Positions 47,396 to 56,038 of a stretch of DNA of 64,000 bases are shown in pieces. The DNA is from Kineosporia sp. NBRC 101731 (GTDB lineage Bacteria; Actinomycetota; Actinomycetes; Actinomycetales; Kineosporiaceae): NCBI RefSeq assembly GCF_030269305.1, contig NZ_BSTC01000020.1, positions 1 through 64,000 on the forward strand, in the 5' to 3' direction. The notes under the pieces were generated by a model. It saw only the letters and a list, made by a program, of their open reading frames with translations, searched no databases and was not told where the DNA came from. A program made the position numbers and the translations under genes. Within the stretch, counting starts at the first letter, position 1; every line of letters begins with the position of its first letter.

Positions 47396-48332
47396 TTGGC
47401 CCGGGGCCGGAGCAGGAGCAGGAGGAGGGGGCAGCGTCGCCTCGGGCGGGTCTCCGTGGGCATCGCACAGGCGCTGGGCCATCTCGATGATCTCGTGCCA
47501 GTGCTGGTGGACCAGGGCGGCAGCCTCGGCCCGCAGAGCGTCTCCTGCGCGGCCAGCCCGGTGTGGGCCAGCTCCTGCTGGACCGTGGGTTCGTGATCGG
47601 AGTACAGCAACTGGGCGCTGGCCTGGTTGGGGGGGTGGGCTGACCGATCGCGGCCAGCCACCGCAGAAGGGGCAGGCTGCGCGGCCATCTGGGAGACGAT
47701 GTACTGCCGGTCGGTGTCCGGCCCCCGGGAGATCGACAGCGTGTACGACCTGTCGAGCGCAGCCCCGACCCGCAGGCGGGTGATGGTGAAGTTCAGCCGC
47801 AGGCTGATGACGGCCACGGCCGCCGCCATCACGGTGATCAGCGTCGTATGCCGTTCGTGTGCGCCCGCCGGTGACAGCACGCTCGCCGGCCAGGACACCG
47901 CGAAGGGCTCCGGGCCCGGCACACGGGTGCGCTCACCCTCGGCCGTCAGCTCGTGCAGGGACACCGCGGTACCAGGCAGTTCCCCACCAGCGTCGCCCAG
48001 CTGCTGGGCGATCTGGACCACGTCGTCCCAGTGCTGGCCGATGACGGCATCGGCCTGCGCCCGAGGTGGCGTGCGGATAGTCCTGCCGGCGGCCGCCAGG
48101 GCTTTGATCGCATCGACTTCGTCCTGCGCGAGCCGATTTCGAGGGTGACCAGGTTCTCGCCGCTGGCCAGGCCCGAGTGCAACAGCCACCGCAGCACTGC
48201 CGGGCGACCGGCCAGCGCAATCGCGGCCAGGTCCACAGCGGCGCAGCCGGGCTGCAGGCGCCGCGTGTCTTGTCGTTCCTCTAGGGCCACCGGAGTGCTC
48301 GGATGGAGCGGCTGACTGACCGGTGTCGGCAA
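47387..48332 (-). pseudogene. Frameshifted gene with a repeated QHW motif
   Basis: Protein-like sequence runs through three frames. One frame gives CAAVDLAAIALAGRPAVLRWLLHSGLASGENLVTLEI (about 48330-48125). The second holds DEVDAIKALAAAGRTIRTPPRAQADAVIGQHWDDVVQIAQQLGDAGGE and later RLNFTITRLRVGAALDRSYTLSISRG. The third ends in RAEAAALVHQHWHEIIEMAQRLCDAHGD followed by TAG. The two QHW segments are clearly homologous, so a duplicated domain or two tandem genes have decayed by at least two frameshifts. The original family is not recognised. Confidence 0.5.
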
Positions 48333-48371
48333 AGACCTGGATCCACCGCCGGTGCTGAGATGATGCTGGGC

Positions 48372-49217
48372 ATGGCGCTGCGGTCACCGATCTTCCTGGA
48401 CGTTGAGACTCTCCTCTCCCAAGCCGAATACAACGATGTCGAGGTCCCTCGACAAGCTGAGATCGTCGCTCGGACAGTCAGCAAACGATCTGGTGGCGGC
48501 AAGATTGGCGTGTTCGGTGTGGGAAATCTTGATGCAGCGCTCGGAACTGATGTCGAATATCAGTCCACGTACAGTCTGGCCCCCCGCGAAAAAGCAACCG
48601 TCAGCAAGGTCATCGATTCTTTAATCCGGGAAGGTGCCGTTATCGTTGATCCTGACGAAAACTCAGTACTGGCCAGAGATTCCCTACTCGAGATTGAAGG
48701 CCAGGCCCGCATTACAGCCGCGAGCCTGGCCGGCAAAATGTTTTTCATTTTTCGAAGGTTGATGGATACTGCAGACGGAGACCTAGACACCGTTTTGGAT
48801 CTGGAAATACAAGACCCTCGCGTCGTTGAGCAACTGAAACAAGTCTACCTGCGCAATGAATTGATCCCCATTCCGATATTGCTCGAACTGTCCGGATCAA
48901 AACTTCCGCAGAAGGTATACATCAACGTCCGTCCCGACCATTTCATCGATGTCGCGTCAGCCAATCGCGTTGAGAACGAATTTCGCATCTTTGGTTCAAT
49001 CTCGCGGATCATCGCAGGCGGAGACGAAGGTTTCGCTAGCGCCGAGGAATGGCTACTTCACGACTGGGAACATCTCATGCGTCGCAAACTAATGCCCCAT
49101 GTCGGGGACGTCGTGAAAGATATGGTCGAACAGTTAGAGCTGGAACTGCCTGCGAGCGACGTGCATGAGTACATTGCGGGACCAGCAATTATTGTAGATG
49201 CCATCGCCATCTACTGA
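48372..49217 (+). CDS. DUF6414-family protein
   Basis: A protein of about 281 residues starting MALRSPIFLDVETLLSQAEY; ATGs at 48360 and 48363 are alternatives. The opening I-F-L-D-x-x-x-L-L-S pattern and the following KRSGGGKIGVFGVG and VSKVIDSLIREGAVI segments fit DUF6414, a family of bacterial proteins often beside defence genes. The C-terminal region is a mixed fold with HFIDVASANRVENEFRIFGSISRII. It has lower GC than neighbours. The function is unknown. Confidence 0.7.
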   Translation: MALRSPIFLDVETLLSQAEYNDVEVPRQAEIVARTVSKRSGGGKIGVFGVGNLDAALGTDVEYQSTYSLAPREKATVSKVIDSLIREGAVIVDPDENSVLARDSLLEIEGQARITAASLAGKMFFIFRRLMDTADGDLDTVLDLEIQDPRVVEQLKQVYLRNELIPIPILLELSGSKLPQKVYINVRPDHFIDVASANRVENEFRIFGSISRIIAGGDEGFASAEEWLLHDWEHLMRRKLMPHVGDVVKDMVEQLELELPASDVHEYIAGPAIIVDAIAIY

Positions 49218-49473
49218 TGAGACCACGCGCTTCTGTCGGCAAGGAAACTTTCGCTGGCCGATGCGCTGTTGCGTGACGGTCTACACAGGGAGTCGCCGAG
49301 ACCAGTGGGATAGCTGTGACCAGTGCTGCGACTGTCTAAAACCATCGGATGATATCTGCGTTCTGACTGGCCAAGAGCTGCTTCAACTGTCTAGGGTTGA
49401 CGGCGAAAGCGGCTAGGGGGAACACTTTCAGTCCACTTATACATGCATGCTGGCAAGAGAGCGGATCATCCCC

Positions 49474-49758
49474 ATGACCGAGATTGAAGATATGGCCCGC
49501 CTGGCAAGAGCGCTCATTACTGCTTCAGTGGAAGTACTTGAGGGACAGATGGGCGACGAAGCACTGTCCACCATGATCACCGCAGGTATCGATCAGATCC
49601 GTATCGATCCGCAGAGACTCGTGAAAGTCCTCGCCCTCGAGACGGCCGCCTTCGTCACTGGATTAGCCGAATCCCAGGACGAACCGGCCTCAAATGTGCT
49701 CGAAAGATGGGGCATCATGTCGGCACGGCAGGAAAGCGGCCTCGACCCCGAAGCTTGA
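49474..49758 (+). CDS. Small helical hypothetical protein
   Basis: A protein of 94 residues from ATG 49474; an upstream ATG at 49447 is possible. It is almost wholly alpha-helical (DMARLARALITASVEVLEGQMG, LVKVLALETAAFVTGLAESQ). No family is recognised. Confidence 0.5.
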   Translation: MTEIEDMARLARALITASVEVLEGQMGDEALSTMITAGIDQIRIDPQRLVKVLALETAAFVTGLAESQDEPASNVLERWGIMSARQESGLDPEA

Positions 49759-49765
49759 GGCAGGC

Positions 49766-50029
49766 TCAGTCCGCCAGCGACACACCCGGCTTTACCTGGG
49801 CCACCACCCAACGGCCATCTTCGCCGCCGGTGTCATTGATAGCTACCACTTTGTTGTCCTTGACCAGGACATCAACGGCAGCGGCGACCTCGGAGCGGCT
49901 CGTCCCAGTGAGTTCCTCCAACTCGGACTCAAAATGGCCGCCACCCGATTTATCAGGATTAAGCTCAGCCCCAAACAGGATTTCGCGGATCGATTCCACA
50001 AGCTCATTCAGATTCATGATCGAGAGCAT
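49766..50029 (-). CDS. Small winged-helix-like hypothetical protein
   Basis: A protein of 87 residues from ATG 50029 or 83 from ATG 50017. FESELEELTGTSRSEVAAAVDVLVKDNKVVAI followed by GRWVVAQVKP has the helix-helix-strand-wing pattern of small winged-helix proteins. It converges on the preceding gene with 7 bases between stops. No clear ribosome site was found. Confidence 0.45.
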   Translation of the reverse strand: MLSIMNLNELVESIREILFGAELNPDKSGGGHFESELEELTGTSRSEVAAAVDVLVKDNKVVAINDTGGEDGRWVVAQVKPGVSLAD

Positions 50030-50231
50030 AGGAAGCAGCCCGAGCCGCAGAGCCACGACACGCGCAAGCTCAGCCGATCTTCCTCAGTGTAGACCCGTAC
50101 CAGACCGGCACTGTTCCCCCGCCGTCCCTCACCTGCTACGGAAATCTCGCCCCAGTGAGACTTGGTTTTAGACGCGAATCCCCGCGTTGAGAGCTTCTGT
50201 CAGCTTCTTGCGTGTTCGCAGAGTCTGACAA

Positions 50232-50684
50232 GTGAGGTCTGGAAGCGTCAGTACGCTCGCTCCTTTCGGGGGCCAGACCGAGCATGAGCAACCCGAAATC
50301 TTCCAAGGGTGCCGATCGCCCGCGTCCGAAGAGTTCGGCTCTCAAACCCAGCGGGCCTTGGCCACGCACGCAGTGGCAGCGTATAGCCGGCCCGGTGATC
50401 TGGTCCTGGATCCGATGTGCGGTGTCTGCACGACGCTGGTCGAAGCTGTTCATCAGGGGCGGGATGCCATCGGCATCGACCTGGAAGCTCCTTTCACGTC
50501 CATAGCCCGGGCGAACCTCTGTCTTTCGGCCAAGCAGCAGGCGTCCGGGACGGACAGGGTCTTCACCGGGGACGCCACGCGCATGCTCGACCTTCTGCCG
50601 CCGGCCTGGGCACGGCATCCGCGCCATCAAGAGGACCGCGACACCGAGAGCCGTCGGCAGGCATGCCAGGCGCGGTCGCCATGA
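50232..50684 (+). pseudogene. Fragment of a site-specific DNA methyltransferase
   Basis: The readable part ATHAVAAYSRPGDLVLDPMCGVCTTLVEAVHQGRDAIGIDLE is the SAM-binding motif (DPMCGxGTT, here with Cys for Gly) and following strand of N4/N6 methyltransferases common on actinobacterial plasmids. ARANLCLS and DATRMLDLLPPA continue the fold. The DPPY catalytic motif and the C-terminus are missing, and no start of the usual N-terminus is present. It is a remnant. Confidence 0.65.
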
Positions 50685-50756
50685 ACGCCAGCGCCCCTCA
50701 TCGGTCTCCGGGCCGGGCGGGGCTGGGGTCGTGCGCGTTCTGCCGGCGAAGGCTCG

Positions 50757-50864
50757 CCCCGTGCACGGTGGCCGGGCAAGGGGCGCTGAGCATCGTGTCT
50801 CGCAACAGCGGCTCGCCCCGACGCTCAGCGTGTTTCCCCTTGGCCCTTTCCCACCGGTACGGGG
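50757..50864 (+). promoter_or_regulatory. Nested-hairpin leader before the ParB-like gene
   Basis: Nested complements: CCCCGT (50757) with ACGGGG (50859), GGTGG (50767) with CCACC (50851), CAAGGGG (50777) with CCCCTTG (50836), and CGCTGAGC (50784) with GCTCAGCG (50823). The outer 3' arm contains TTGGCC, 103 bases before the start codon, nearly the same spacing as in the DUF932 leader. Confidence 0.6.
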
Positions 50865-50948
50865 CGTGGGCGCCTCCGGTCAGAACGCACCCCACGGACC
50901 CCAGGTCCGCGGCGGTGCGCCAACCCGATCGAAGGGAAACCCGTCGTC

Positions 50949-52613
50949 ATGAGCACGTTCGCCGACATCAGCCCTCACCAGCTGATCCCCAACGACCGCA
51001 ACCGCGTCATCGCTGACGCCGCGATCGAGCAGATGGCCGCGTCCATCTCCGCCCTCGGCATCCTCCAGACCCTGCTGGTCGTGCCCATCACCGAGGCCAG
51101 CCAGGCCAATCCCGGCGCCGACGAAACCGAAACCCCGGAAGGCGTTCCTGGTCCCGAGGCGGAGCAGTTCTGGCGGATCATCGCCGGGCACACCCGCCAC
51201 GCCGCCGCACTGCTCCTGGACCTGCCCGACGTGCCGTGCCTGATCGCCCAGGACACCGGCGAGGCGACCGAGCTCCTGCGGATGCTCGGCGAGAACCTCA
51301 ACCGCCAGGGCCTGAGCGTCCTGGAAGAGGCCGACTACTACCGCCAGCTCGCCCTGTTGGACGTGAGCCCGGAGCAGATCGAAAGTGTCCTGGCCTTGCC
51401 GGCCGAGCGGATCCGCTCCCGCCTGGCCCTGAACGATCTACCCGAAGTCGCTCGCGCCCACGCCGCCACCGCCGTGGAAGCCGGCACGCTGGACCTGACC
51501 CAGATCGCCGCCCTGAACTCCTTCGCCGACGACGACAAGGCCATGACCCGGCTCCTGAAGAAGGACCACTCCACCTGGGGCTTCGCCCACGCCCTGGCCG
51601 AGGAAACCCGCAGACGCGAACGCCGCGAGACGATCACCCGGCTCAAGGCCGAACTCACCCTGGCCGGCGTCAAGATCGTCACCACCCCGAAGAACTGGCC
51701 CTACACCTCCCGCGAGGCCGAAGCCTCCACCCTCCTGGACACCAACGGCGACCCCCTGGACCCCGAGCAGGTGAAGGCCAAGTCGGGGTTCGCGGCATTC
51801 ATCAACACCGATTACACGCCCCGGGTGGTCGTCATCTGCCTGGACCCCGAAGCGTCCGGGTACACCCGCACCCAGCACACCCGGTACGTGCCCGACGCCG
51901 AACGCGAAGCCCGGGCCGCAGCCGACCGCGAACGCGTCGCCTACCAGGAGGCCCTGGTCGATGCCGCTGCGGTGCGCCGACGGTTCCTACACGAGAAGTA
52001 CGCCACCGCCAAGACCGCCAAAAGACTGTTCCCCCAGGCCCTGCGGTTCCTGGCCGGACGGCCGGAGAAGGCCCGCATCAACACCCCTCAGTACACGGAC
52101 CTGGCGCTGAGCCTGGCCGGCATTCCGGCCACACTGGCCGGTCTGGAGGAAGCAGCCTCCGGGGCCGGGACGGACCGATTGCAGCGGATCGTGGTAGCCC
52201 GCTGGCTGACCACCTCCGAAACCAACCTGGACTCCCTCGCCGGGCAGCGCTGGGACACCGACCCCGCCGCCGGCCTGGCCTACCTGGACCGGCTCACCGC
52301 CGCCGGTTACGAGCTGTCCGAGGCCGAGCAGCGCCTGCACACCGACATTACCCAGCTCATCAGCGACACCGCTGAAGAGGACGCCGACGACGCCGACGAC
52401 GAAGAGACGGACGAGGACGACGACGAGGACGCGGAAGGGGAGGCCGGCGGCGAAGCCGCTGCCCTGGAGCCGCAGACGCAGGAGGCTTCGGAGCCCGAGA
52501 TGACCTCATCCGATCTTGGTGACATTGCCGATCTGGCCGCCGAGCTCGAGTCGATGGCACCGGTCGAGGCCGAGCAGGTCTTCGAGGAGTTGGTCGGCGC
52601 TTCGCAGGACTGA
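50949..52613 (+). CDS. ParB/Srx-domain plasmid protein
   Basis: A protein of 554 residues. The ParB/Srx domain is at the N-terminus: ISPHQLIPNDRNR, the helix MAASISALGILQTLLVVPI, and AGHTRHAAALLL, in which the usual GxRRxxA nucleotide-binding motif is altered. A helix-turn-helix region follows (SVLEEADYYRQLALLDVSPEQIESVLALPAERIRSRLAL). The C-terminus (about 470-530) is strongly acidic (DADDEETDEDDDEDAEGE). Such proteins occur on plasmids and mobile elements and are not all partition proteins; no ParA is nearby. It has its own leader and terminator. Confidence 0.88.
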   Translation: MSTFADISPHQLIPNDRNRVIADAAIEQMAASISALGILQTLLVVPITEASQANPGADETETPEGVPGPEAEQFWRIIAGHTRHAAALLLDLPDVPCLIAQDTGEATELLRMLGENLNRQGLSVLEEADYYRQLALLDVSPEQIESVLALPAERIRSRLALNDLPEVARAHAATAVEAGTLDLTQIAALNSFADDDKAMTRLLKKDHSTWGFAHALAEETRRRERRETITRLKAELTLAGVKIVTTPKNWPYTSREAEASTLLDTNGDPLDPEQVKAKSGFAAFINTDYTPRVVVICLDPEASGYTRTQHTRYVPDAEREARAAADRERVAYQEALVDAAAVRRRFLHEKYATAKTAKRLFPQALRFLAGRPEKARINTPQYTDLALSLAGIPATLAGLEEAASGAGTDRLQRIVVARWLTTSETNLDSLAGQRWDTDPAAGLAYLDRLTAAGYELSEAEQRLHTDITQLISDTAEEDADDADDEETDEDDDEDAEGEAGGEAAALEPQTQEASEPEMTSSDLGDIADLAAELESMAPVEAEQVFEELVGASQD

Positions 52614-52620
52614 CCGAACC

Positions 52621-52657
52621 AGGTGGGCCCGCAGCCGTGCAGGCTGCGGGCCCACCT
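52621..52657 (+). terminator. 16-bp perfect hairpin terminator after the ParB-like gene
   Basis: AGGTGGGCCCGCAGCC pairs exactly with its complement across a 5-nt loop seven bases after the stop, followed by GCATTTT. Confidence 0.85.
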
Positions 52658-52708
52658 GCATTTTCTCCTCACCCCGTTGTACGTATTGCAGTGAAAGGAC
52701 TTTCATCG

Positions 52709-53749
52709 ATGAGCGCCGAGAATGCCTCACGACCTAAGCCGTCGCCGGCCGGGCCTCCTGGCCCCGTGCCACGTATTCGCCTGAGCGATCCTGCGGCGTT
52801 GGTGCATGCTGTGCCGCTCATCCTCGGGGTTCAGCACCTGAGCGATGATCTGGTGCTGCTGGCCACCCAGGAAGGCACGACCGTCCTGACGGCCCGGATC
52901 GATCTGAATGCTGTGGCCGAGCAAGTGGTGTGGGCCTCGATCCGGCACGCCCTGACCAAGGCCGCAGCCGAGCAAGTCCATCTGGTCGCGTTCCCGCACG
53001 AACCCGTAACCGATCAGGTGCTGGAATCCCTGCACCGCGACCTGGTGCACCTGGCCGCGACCGCTCCAGCCTGGCTGACCATCGGATGGGTGATCACCAG
53101 CGCGCACGGACAATGGTGGCTGCACGATCTGAACGGTTCCGCGCCCCTCGGGGCAGGCAGCGCGGGACGTGAGGATCCACCGGTGACGCTGGCGCTGAAG
53201 CTAGCCCGGGGTGTCCCGGCCGGATCCCATCAAGAGGTCGAGGCCGCTACCGCACCACACCCATCGGCCGTCCTGGACGGTGTGCGGCAGGCGCTGGCCG
53301 CGCTGCCGCAGGGTCGTCTGCGCTCGGTGCGCCGGGTCGCTGCCGGTGAGGCTCTGTCCGTGCGCAGGGAACGCCCGGTGCAGTGGGGTGCGGTGGAGGC
53401 AGCTGGTGTCCTGGATGCGCTGATGGATGTTCAGGTCCGCGATGAACTGGTGATCCGCTCGGATGAAGCCCACACCAGCTGGACCTGGAGCAGTCTGCTG
53501 CCGTTCGCGCCACCGGCATGGGTGGCGCCGGTGGCCACGCTGGCCGCGTTCGCGGCCTACCAGCATGGGCACAGCATCCTGGCCCGCGTCTCCCTCGCGC
53601 GCGCCTTGGACGCCGATCCCGAATACACGCTCGCCCGCCTGCTGCAGCAAGCAATGCAGATGGCGATGAGCCCTCAGGACATCCGCCAGCACATCCTGGC
53701 TCCCGCCCACGACAAGCTCAGCCCGGCATCCGAAAACGGTTCGCTGTAG
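52709..53749 (+). CDS. DUF4192-family protein
   Basis: A protein of 346 residues from ATG 52709 with GAAAGGA in front. IRLSDPAALVHAVPLILGVQHLSDDLVLLATQ is the typical opening of DUF4192. The middle has the variable beta part. The C-terminus WVAPVATLAAFAAYQHGHSILARVSLARALDADPEYTLARLLQQAMQ is the G-x-G-x-x-A-x-x-A-x-x-R-A helical end shared by the family. DUF4192 is abundant in actinobacteria and their plasmids and has no known function. Confidence 0.88.
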   Translation: MSAENASRPKPSPAGPPGPVPRIRLSDPAALVHAVPLILGVQHLSDDLVLLATQEGTTVLTARIDLNAVAEQVVWASIRHALTKAAAEQVHLVAFPHEPVTDQVLESLHRDLVHLAATAPAWLTIGWVITSAHGQWWLHDLNGSAPLGAGSAGREDPPVTLALKLARGVPAGSHQEVEAATAPHPSAVLDGVRQALAALPQGRLRSVRRVAAGEALSVRRERPVQWGAVEAAGVLDALMDVQVRDELVIRSDEAHTSWTWSSLLPFAPPAWVAPVATLAAFAAYQHGHSILARVSLARALDADPEYTLARLLQQAMQMAMSPQDIRQHILAPAHDKLSPASENGSL

Positions 53750-53874
53750 CGGCTGGTGAGGAGGTGTGCCCTCTGCCCGCCTATGAACCGGGGCCAGCAG
53801 AGGGTGCACCGCGACCAGCGATCGACCCACAGCTTGTACCTGCCCGAATAAACCGGTTTGTGTGATGGTGAGGA

Positions 53875-54714
53875 ATGCATACGGCTGCGTCAGGTTGGTG
53901 CGGGCCCCTTCAGTCGGAGCTCGCGGCATCGTGGGTGGAAGCGTTCGGCACCAACGTCGGCTGGGCTATCGCCCTGGTCGCAGTGTTCTTCGTGTCCAAG
54001 ACGTGGAGGAGCACCCGAGCGCAACTGGCCGAGGCGCAGCAGCAGACCGAACACGCACGCCAGCAGGCGCAGGCGGCCATCGGCCAGTTGAGCCTGGAGA
54101 AGGATCGAGATGAGCAAGCCCGTCAGGCTCAGGACCGTGGGCAAGCCGACCAGGTGTCCGCGTGGATGAGGAAGACGAGGGTCAAGCGCGCCTTGGTCCG
54201 TCGCGCCGCAGGCGAGATTCGTGTGGTGAACCAGAGCACCCAGCCGGTGTACGCCTTCGAGGCCTATCTCATCGCGGGAGACAGGCGGTGGGCACGACCC
54301 GATCGCCCTCTTGACCTGAACCGGGTCATGCTGGCCCCGGCCGTGCGCGGGCAGAACGCATCATTCACCGTTGCCCTGGACCAGCGAGACATCGAAAGAT
54401 TTGACGCAGCACAGGCGGCCAACCTGCCCTTCGGCATCAGTTTCACCTTCACCGACATGCACGGTCAGGGCTGGACCCGGCAGTGGAACGGCGAACTGAT
54501 CAAGGGTCGCGATCAATTCACGAGCACAGCTGCACCAGCCAGCGCCCCCACTGCTGAAGCGGACACACACCGCCCTCCCACCGAAAGGGCTGACACGAGA
54601 CCGCTACCGGCCCATCAGCGACCGGCACCGATGCGCGGCAGGTGCCCGCTGGCACTGCACCGTCGAATCTCCGTCGCTCTGATGGCCGGCGCCGCTTCAG
54701 TCGATCGGCGGTAG
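53875..54714 (+). CDS. Membrane-anchored coiled-coil hypothetical protein
   Basis: A protein of 279 residues. One membrane helix (GWAIALVAVFFVSKTW, about 28-43) is followed by a Gln/Glu-rich coiled coil (AQLAEAQQQTEHARQQAQAA...). A beta-type domain of about 100 residues comes next (AGEIRVVNQSTQPVYAFEAYLIAGDRRW, FTFTDMHGQGWTR). The tail is disordered. The 3' end overlaps the convergent gene by 18 bases. The function is unknown. Confidence 0.7.
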   Translation: MHTAASGWCGPLQSELAASWVEAFGTNVGWAIALVAVFFVSKTWRSTRAQLAEAQQQTEHARQQAQAAIGQLSLEKDRDEQARQAQDRGQADQVSAWMRKTRVKRALVRRAAGEIRVVNQSTQPVYAFEAYLIAGDRRWARPDRPLDLNRVMLAPAVRGQNASFTVALDQRDIERFDAAQAANLPFGISFTFTDMHGQGWTRQWNGELIKGRDQFTSTAAPASAPTAEADTHRPPTERADTRPLPAHQRPAPMRGRCPLALHRRISVALMAGAASVDRR

Positions 54715-55533
54715 TAAAACCGTCCCGCGCGCCAAGGCATCGACGCGAGGGTGCGTTCGGGAAAAGTCGAGGCTGGGATCGTCTTCCATCAGCGCGGCGA
54801 TGAGGGTCATCGCGTGGTGCGCGAACACCAGGGCTCCGTGTTCGGTGATGAACCGCAGGTCGTCGTAGGCCAGCACCTGGTCCAGGATGTGCGTCCACTG
54901 CGGGTGCAACTGCCAGGTGACGCGCAGGCTCTCGTCGTAGGCGAACTCCACGTCTGCCGAAGGGATCGCTCCCGGTGGGACAGCAGCCACTGCGGGCACG
55001 GAGTAGAGGGTGTCGCGGTAGGCGCGACGCAGGATCGTCAGGTTCTGCACGATGCTGGCATCGATGACGAGGCCGGGCACCGGCACGAGCAGGACCATGT
55101 GCCCGTCGGTCATTCCCGGATCGCTGACAGTGGGCGGCGTCTGACCGGTCCCGGTGTCGGTGACCTGCCAGGCCCGCCCGCTGGTGCCGGGGACCAGCTC
55201 GTACACCGAGGCCGTAGCAGCGACGGGCTGCGCATCGATGCCCAGGTGCCGCAGGGCGCCGCAGAGCTGGTGGGCGACGATCACGCAGGTACCCAGCGGC
55301 GCCCTGCTCGCGAGCTGGTGCCAGATCCCCACGACCGCGTAGATCGGGATCTGCGGGCCAGGGCAGTCTCCGAGCCAGTTCAGCAGAGGGCTTTCCTCGT
55401 AGAACGGCATGTAGTCCGGATCGAACGGCCCGCCAGCACCGATGCGGCTGCGCGCTGCATGCACTCGCGCGGTACGGGCCGAGCCCGACCGTGAGTCAGC
55501 GGGCTTCTTGCGCGGTCGCTTCTTCGGGCTCAC
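54697..55533 (-). CDS. Hypothetical protein with a transglutaminase-like Cys-His-Asp layout
   Basis: A protein of 278 residues with a basic N-terminus (KKRPRKKPADSR). LGTCVIVAHQLCGALRHLGIDAQPVAA resembles the nucleophile helix of transglutaminase/peptide-modifying folds, where a Cys begins a helix ending in an L-x-x-x-G-I-x-A turn. GHMVLLVPVPGLVIDAS then gives a His and an Asp in the expected order. The remaining part is unassigned. A papain-like enzymatic role is a guess from this pattern. Confidence 0.6.
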   Translation of the reverse strand: MSPKKRPRKKPADSRSGSARTARVHAARSRIGAGGPFDPDYMPFYEESPLLNWLGDCPGPQIPIYAVVGIWHQLASRAPLGTCVIVAHQLCGALRHLGIDAQPVAATASVYELVPGTSGRAWQVTDTGTGQTPPTVSDPGMTDGHMVLLVPVPGLVIDASIVQNLTILRRAYRDTLYSVPAVAAVPPGAIPSADVEFAYDESLRVTWQLHPQWTHILDQVLAYDDLRFITEHGALVFAHHAMTLIAALMEDDPSLDFSRTHPRVDALARGTVLLPPID

Positions 55534-55845
55534 CGCGTTCCTCCCCAGGCATGACCGACCGCTGACAACGCGTTCTTACCGAGGCCGGGCACCCGCCGTT
55601 TGCCGTGACCGCTCACGATCGAACCTGCTGCGCCATGCCGGTCGGCGCATGCTTTCCAGGCGCCCGCATCCGCAGCCCTCTTTTGGGTCAGCTGGACTAC
55701 TCCCGAGCAGACCTAGGCAAAGCGTAGCTACCCGTATGCGTTCCGTCCGCGGTATCTCCTGTAGTCCCTGCCGGGATCACGCGGCTGGTGGGGCTTTGGG
55801 TGCCGCTGGGGCCGGTGCTGGCCTTTGAGGCTGGCCTCGCGGCTG

Positions 55846-55934
55846 GGCCGGTCAAGTCCACCCGCCGGGCGTCGGGCCCGGCTGAAAGCGGCCGGGCCCT
55901 TTCAGACGCCCGGGGCGGGTGTTCTTGACCGGCC
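55846..55934 (+). promoter_or_regulatory. Nested-hairpin leader before the DUF3560 gene
   Basis: GGCCGGTCAAG (55846) pairs with CTTGACCGGCC (55924). Inside it CACCCGCC pairs with GGCGGGTG and GGGCGTC with GACGCCC. The tip can fold in two exclusive ways: GGGCCCGGC with GCCGGGCCC, or CTGAAAG with CTTTCAG. TTGACC lies 108 bases before the start codon. In 55534-55845 I see nothing else. Confidence 0.65.
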
Positions 55935-56038
55935 GGTGGCCTGGCGAGGCCGTGACGCCTCGGCCAGCTCCGGCCGGCGCAGCGGCACCCCGCAGCGCCC
56001 ATGGCCGGACCCCTCTCGTCAGGTCCAGGAGTCCGCTC

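Noticed and set aside
49198..49416. 72-aa Cys-containing open frame after the DUF6414 gene
   Set aside because: Overlaps the DUF6414 end, has no ribosome site, and shows no recognisable pattern.
50949..52613. Partition (parAB) locus
   Set aside because: The ParB-like protein has an altered GxRR motif and no ParA or clustered parS-like sites were seen, so a partition function is not claimed.
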